Shown here one piece after another: positions 63,222 to 64,000 of a stretch of DNA of 64,000 bases; positions within the stretch are counted from its first letter, which is position 1, and every line of letters begins with the position of its first letter. A model generated the notes under the pieces. It did no database searches. It was given only the letters and a program-made list of their open reading frames with translations, and was not told where the DNA came from. The DNA is taken from positions 1,984,001 through 2,048,000 of the forward strand of contig NZ_JACHMD010000001.1 of NCBI RefSeq assembly GCF_014204835.1. The letters run 5' to 3'. The stretch comes from Microbacterium marinum. Lineage in GTDB: Bacteria; Actinomycetota; Actinomycetes; Actinomycetales; Microbacteriaceae. Both the position numbers and the translations under genes were made by a program.

Positions 63222-64000
63222 GCGGTCGCTCCCGATCCGGCGAGGTCGACCACCGCACCGTCGACGACGGTGGGTGTCCCGCGGAAGAACGTGGCGCGCA
63301 CCTCGCCGGGCAGCTCGCGGTCGAGATAGGGCGAGTTGACGCTCCGTCCCCGCAGGTCGTCGGCGCTGAAGCGGCGCGTCGGCGCGGGGTCGTACAGGGT
63401 GAAGGATGCCGCCTGACCCACGCTGAGCGGGGTGCCGGCGCCGTCGAGCCGTCCGATGCGTGCAGGCGCTGCCGACATCACCCGCGCGACGTCGTCCCAG
63501 TCGAGCAGGCCGGTCTCGACCATGGCGGCGTGGACGACCCGGATTGCGGACTCCAGACCGACCATGCCGTTCGCCGCGGCCTGCCACTCGCAGTTCTTCG
63601 CCTCGGCGGGGTGGGGAGCGTGATCGGTCGCCACGATATCGATCGTGCCGTCGGCCAGTCCCTCTCTGACCGCACGCACGTCCTCGTCGCGCCGAAGCGG
63701 AGGATTGACCTTGAAGCGCGGGTCGTATCCGCGGACGAGCTCCTCCGTCAGCAGGAGGTGGTGGGGGGTGACCTCCGCCGTGACGGCGACACCCCGCTTC
63801 TTCGCCCAGCGGATCAGATCGACCGATCCGGCCGTCGAAAGGTGGCAGACATGCAGGCGGGATCCGACGTGCTCGGCCAGCAGCACATCCCGCGCGATGA
63901 TCGACTCCTCGGCGACCGCCGGCCACCCCGTGAGCCCCAGCTCGGCCGAGACGACGCCCTCGTTCATCTGCGCACCCTCCGTGAGGCGCGGGTCCTGGGC
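63218..64000 (-). CDS. pyrC: Dihydroorotase, 3' part only
   Basis: The gene enters from the right edge; 260 codons plus the stop are visible. It closes carbamoyl-aspartate to dihydroorotate. The visible part begins in [13 protein letters not shown] and contains the zinc ligand histidines in [11 protein letters not shown] and TPHHLLL, then [10 protein letters not shown] with the catalytic Asp, NGMVGLES, and the C-terminal [18 protein letters not shown]. This is the amidohydrolase type I form. It overlaps the PH-like gene by 4 bases. Confidence 0.96.
   Translation of the reverse strand, partial: AQDPRLTEGAQMNEGVVSAELGLTGWPAVAEESIIARDVLLAEHVGSRLHVCHLSTAGSVDLIRWAKKRGVAVTAEVTPHHLLLTEELVRGYDPRFKVNPPLRRDEDVRAVREGLADGTIDIVATDHAPHPAEAKNCEWQAAANGMVGLESAIRVVHAAMVETGLLDWDDVARVMSAAPARIGRLDGAGTPLSVGQAASFTLYDPAPTRRFSADDLRGRSVNSPYLDRELPGEVRATFFRGTPTVVDGAVVDLAGSGATA

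Noticed and set aside
1..64000. CRISPR arrays, insertion sequences, toxin-antitoxin or defence genes, biosynthetic clusters
   Set aside because: Looked for on both strands; no repeat arrays, transposases or matching proteins were seen.

Overview
The window reads as chromosomal DNA of a high-GC actinobacterium, most likely Microbacterium or a close relative in Microbacteriaceae (an inference from gene content, gene order and very high GC). Support comes from RbpA, an ANTAR response regulator, an HGxxPAAW protein, an actinobacterial IHF-type domain, a PriA without helicase motifs, frequent GTG starts, and chains of genes overlapping by 1-8 bases. I saw no insertion sequence, prophage, CRISPR array or defence island, and no gap over about 140 bases lacks a gene.

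Layout. 0-9.3 kb: end of a hexapeptide-repeat protein, lnt, rbpA, an nfeD/SPFH/GDPD operon, an SDR and an S9 peptidase, an AEC transporter and an unknown membrane-anchored protein. 9.3-23.1 kb: a complete phenylacetate (paa) catabolic locus on the minus strand in two transcription units, paaABCDE-paaG-transporter and paaJ-F-H-Z-I-K, with a divergent thioesterase and TetR regulator (PaaR-like). Both units start at a promoter carrying almost the same 20-base operator. 23.1-29.9 kb: two MFS transporters, a DUF6458 protein, an SGNH hydrolase, an LLM oxidoreductase and a DUF885 protein. 29.9-35.2 kb: polA, a second thioesterase, an ANTAR regulator, tRNA-Leu(CAA), and a small decaying stretch with a broken SDR and a 5'-truncated GlsB-type gene. 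35.2-64 kb: core metabolism on the minus strand: pyk, gltD, gltB, lgt, trpA-B-C, his genes I-F-G-E, rpe, rsmB, fmt, priA, metK, rpoZ, gmk (fused to an IHF-like domain), pyrF, carB, carA, a small PH-like protein and pyrC (cut by the window edge).

How it works together. The paa genes turn phenylacetate into acetyl-CoA and succinyl-CoA: PaaK makes the CoA thioester, PaaABCDE epoxidises the ring, PaaG isomerises it to the oxepin, PaaZ opens and oxidises it, PaaJ, PaaF and PaaH perform beta-oxidation, and PaaI rescues CoA from dead-end intermediates. The TetR protein probably represses both units. The 35-64 kb region supplies glutamate, tryptophan, histidine, pyrimidines and SAM together with replication, ribosome and RNA polymerase functions.

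I found no clearly new multi-gene system. The most unusual items are the IHF-guanylate kinase fusion, the duplicated PaaR-type operator, an unusually regular leaderless-start geometry (a TAnnnT box exactly 6 bases before the start codon of six genes), an over-represented GGATGCC/GGCATCC heptamer, and two positions where expected neighbours (trpE, coaBC) are missing.
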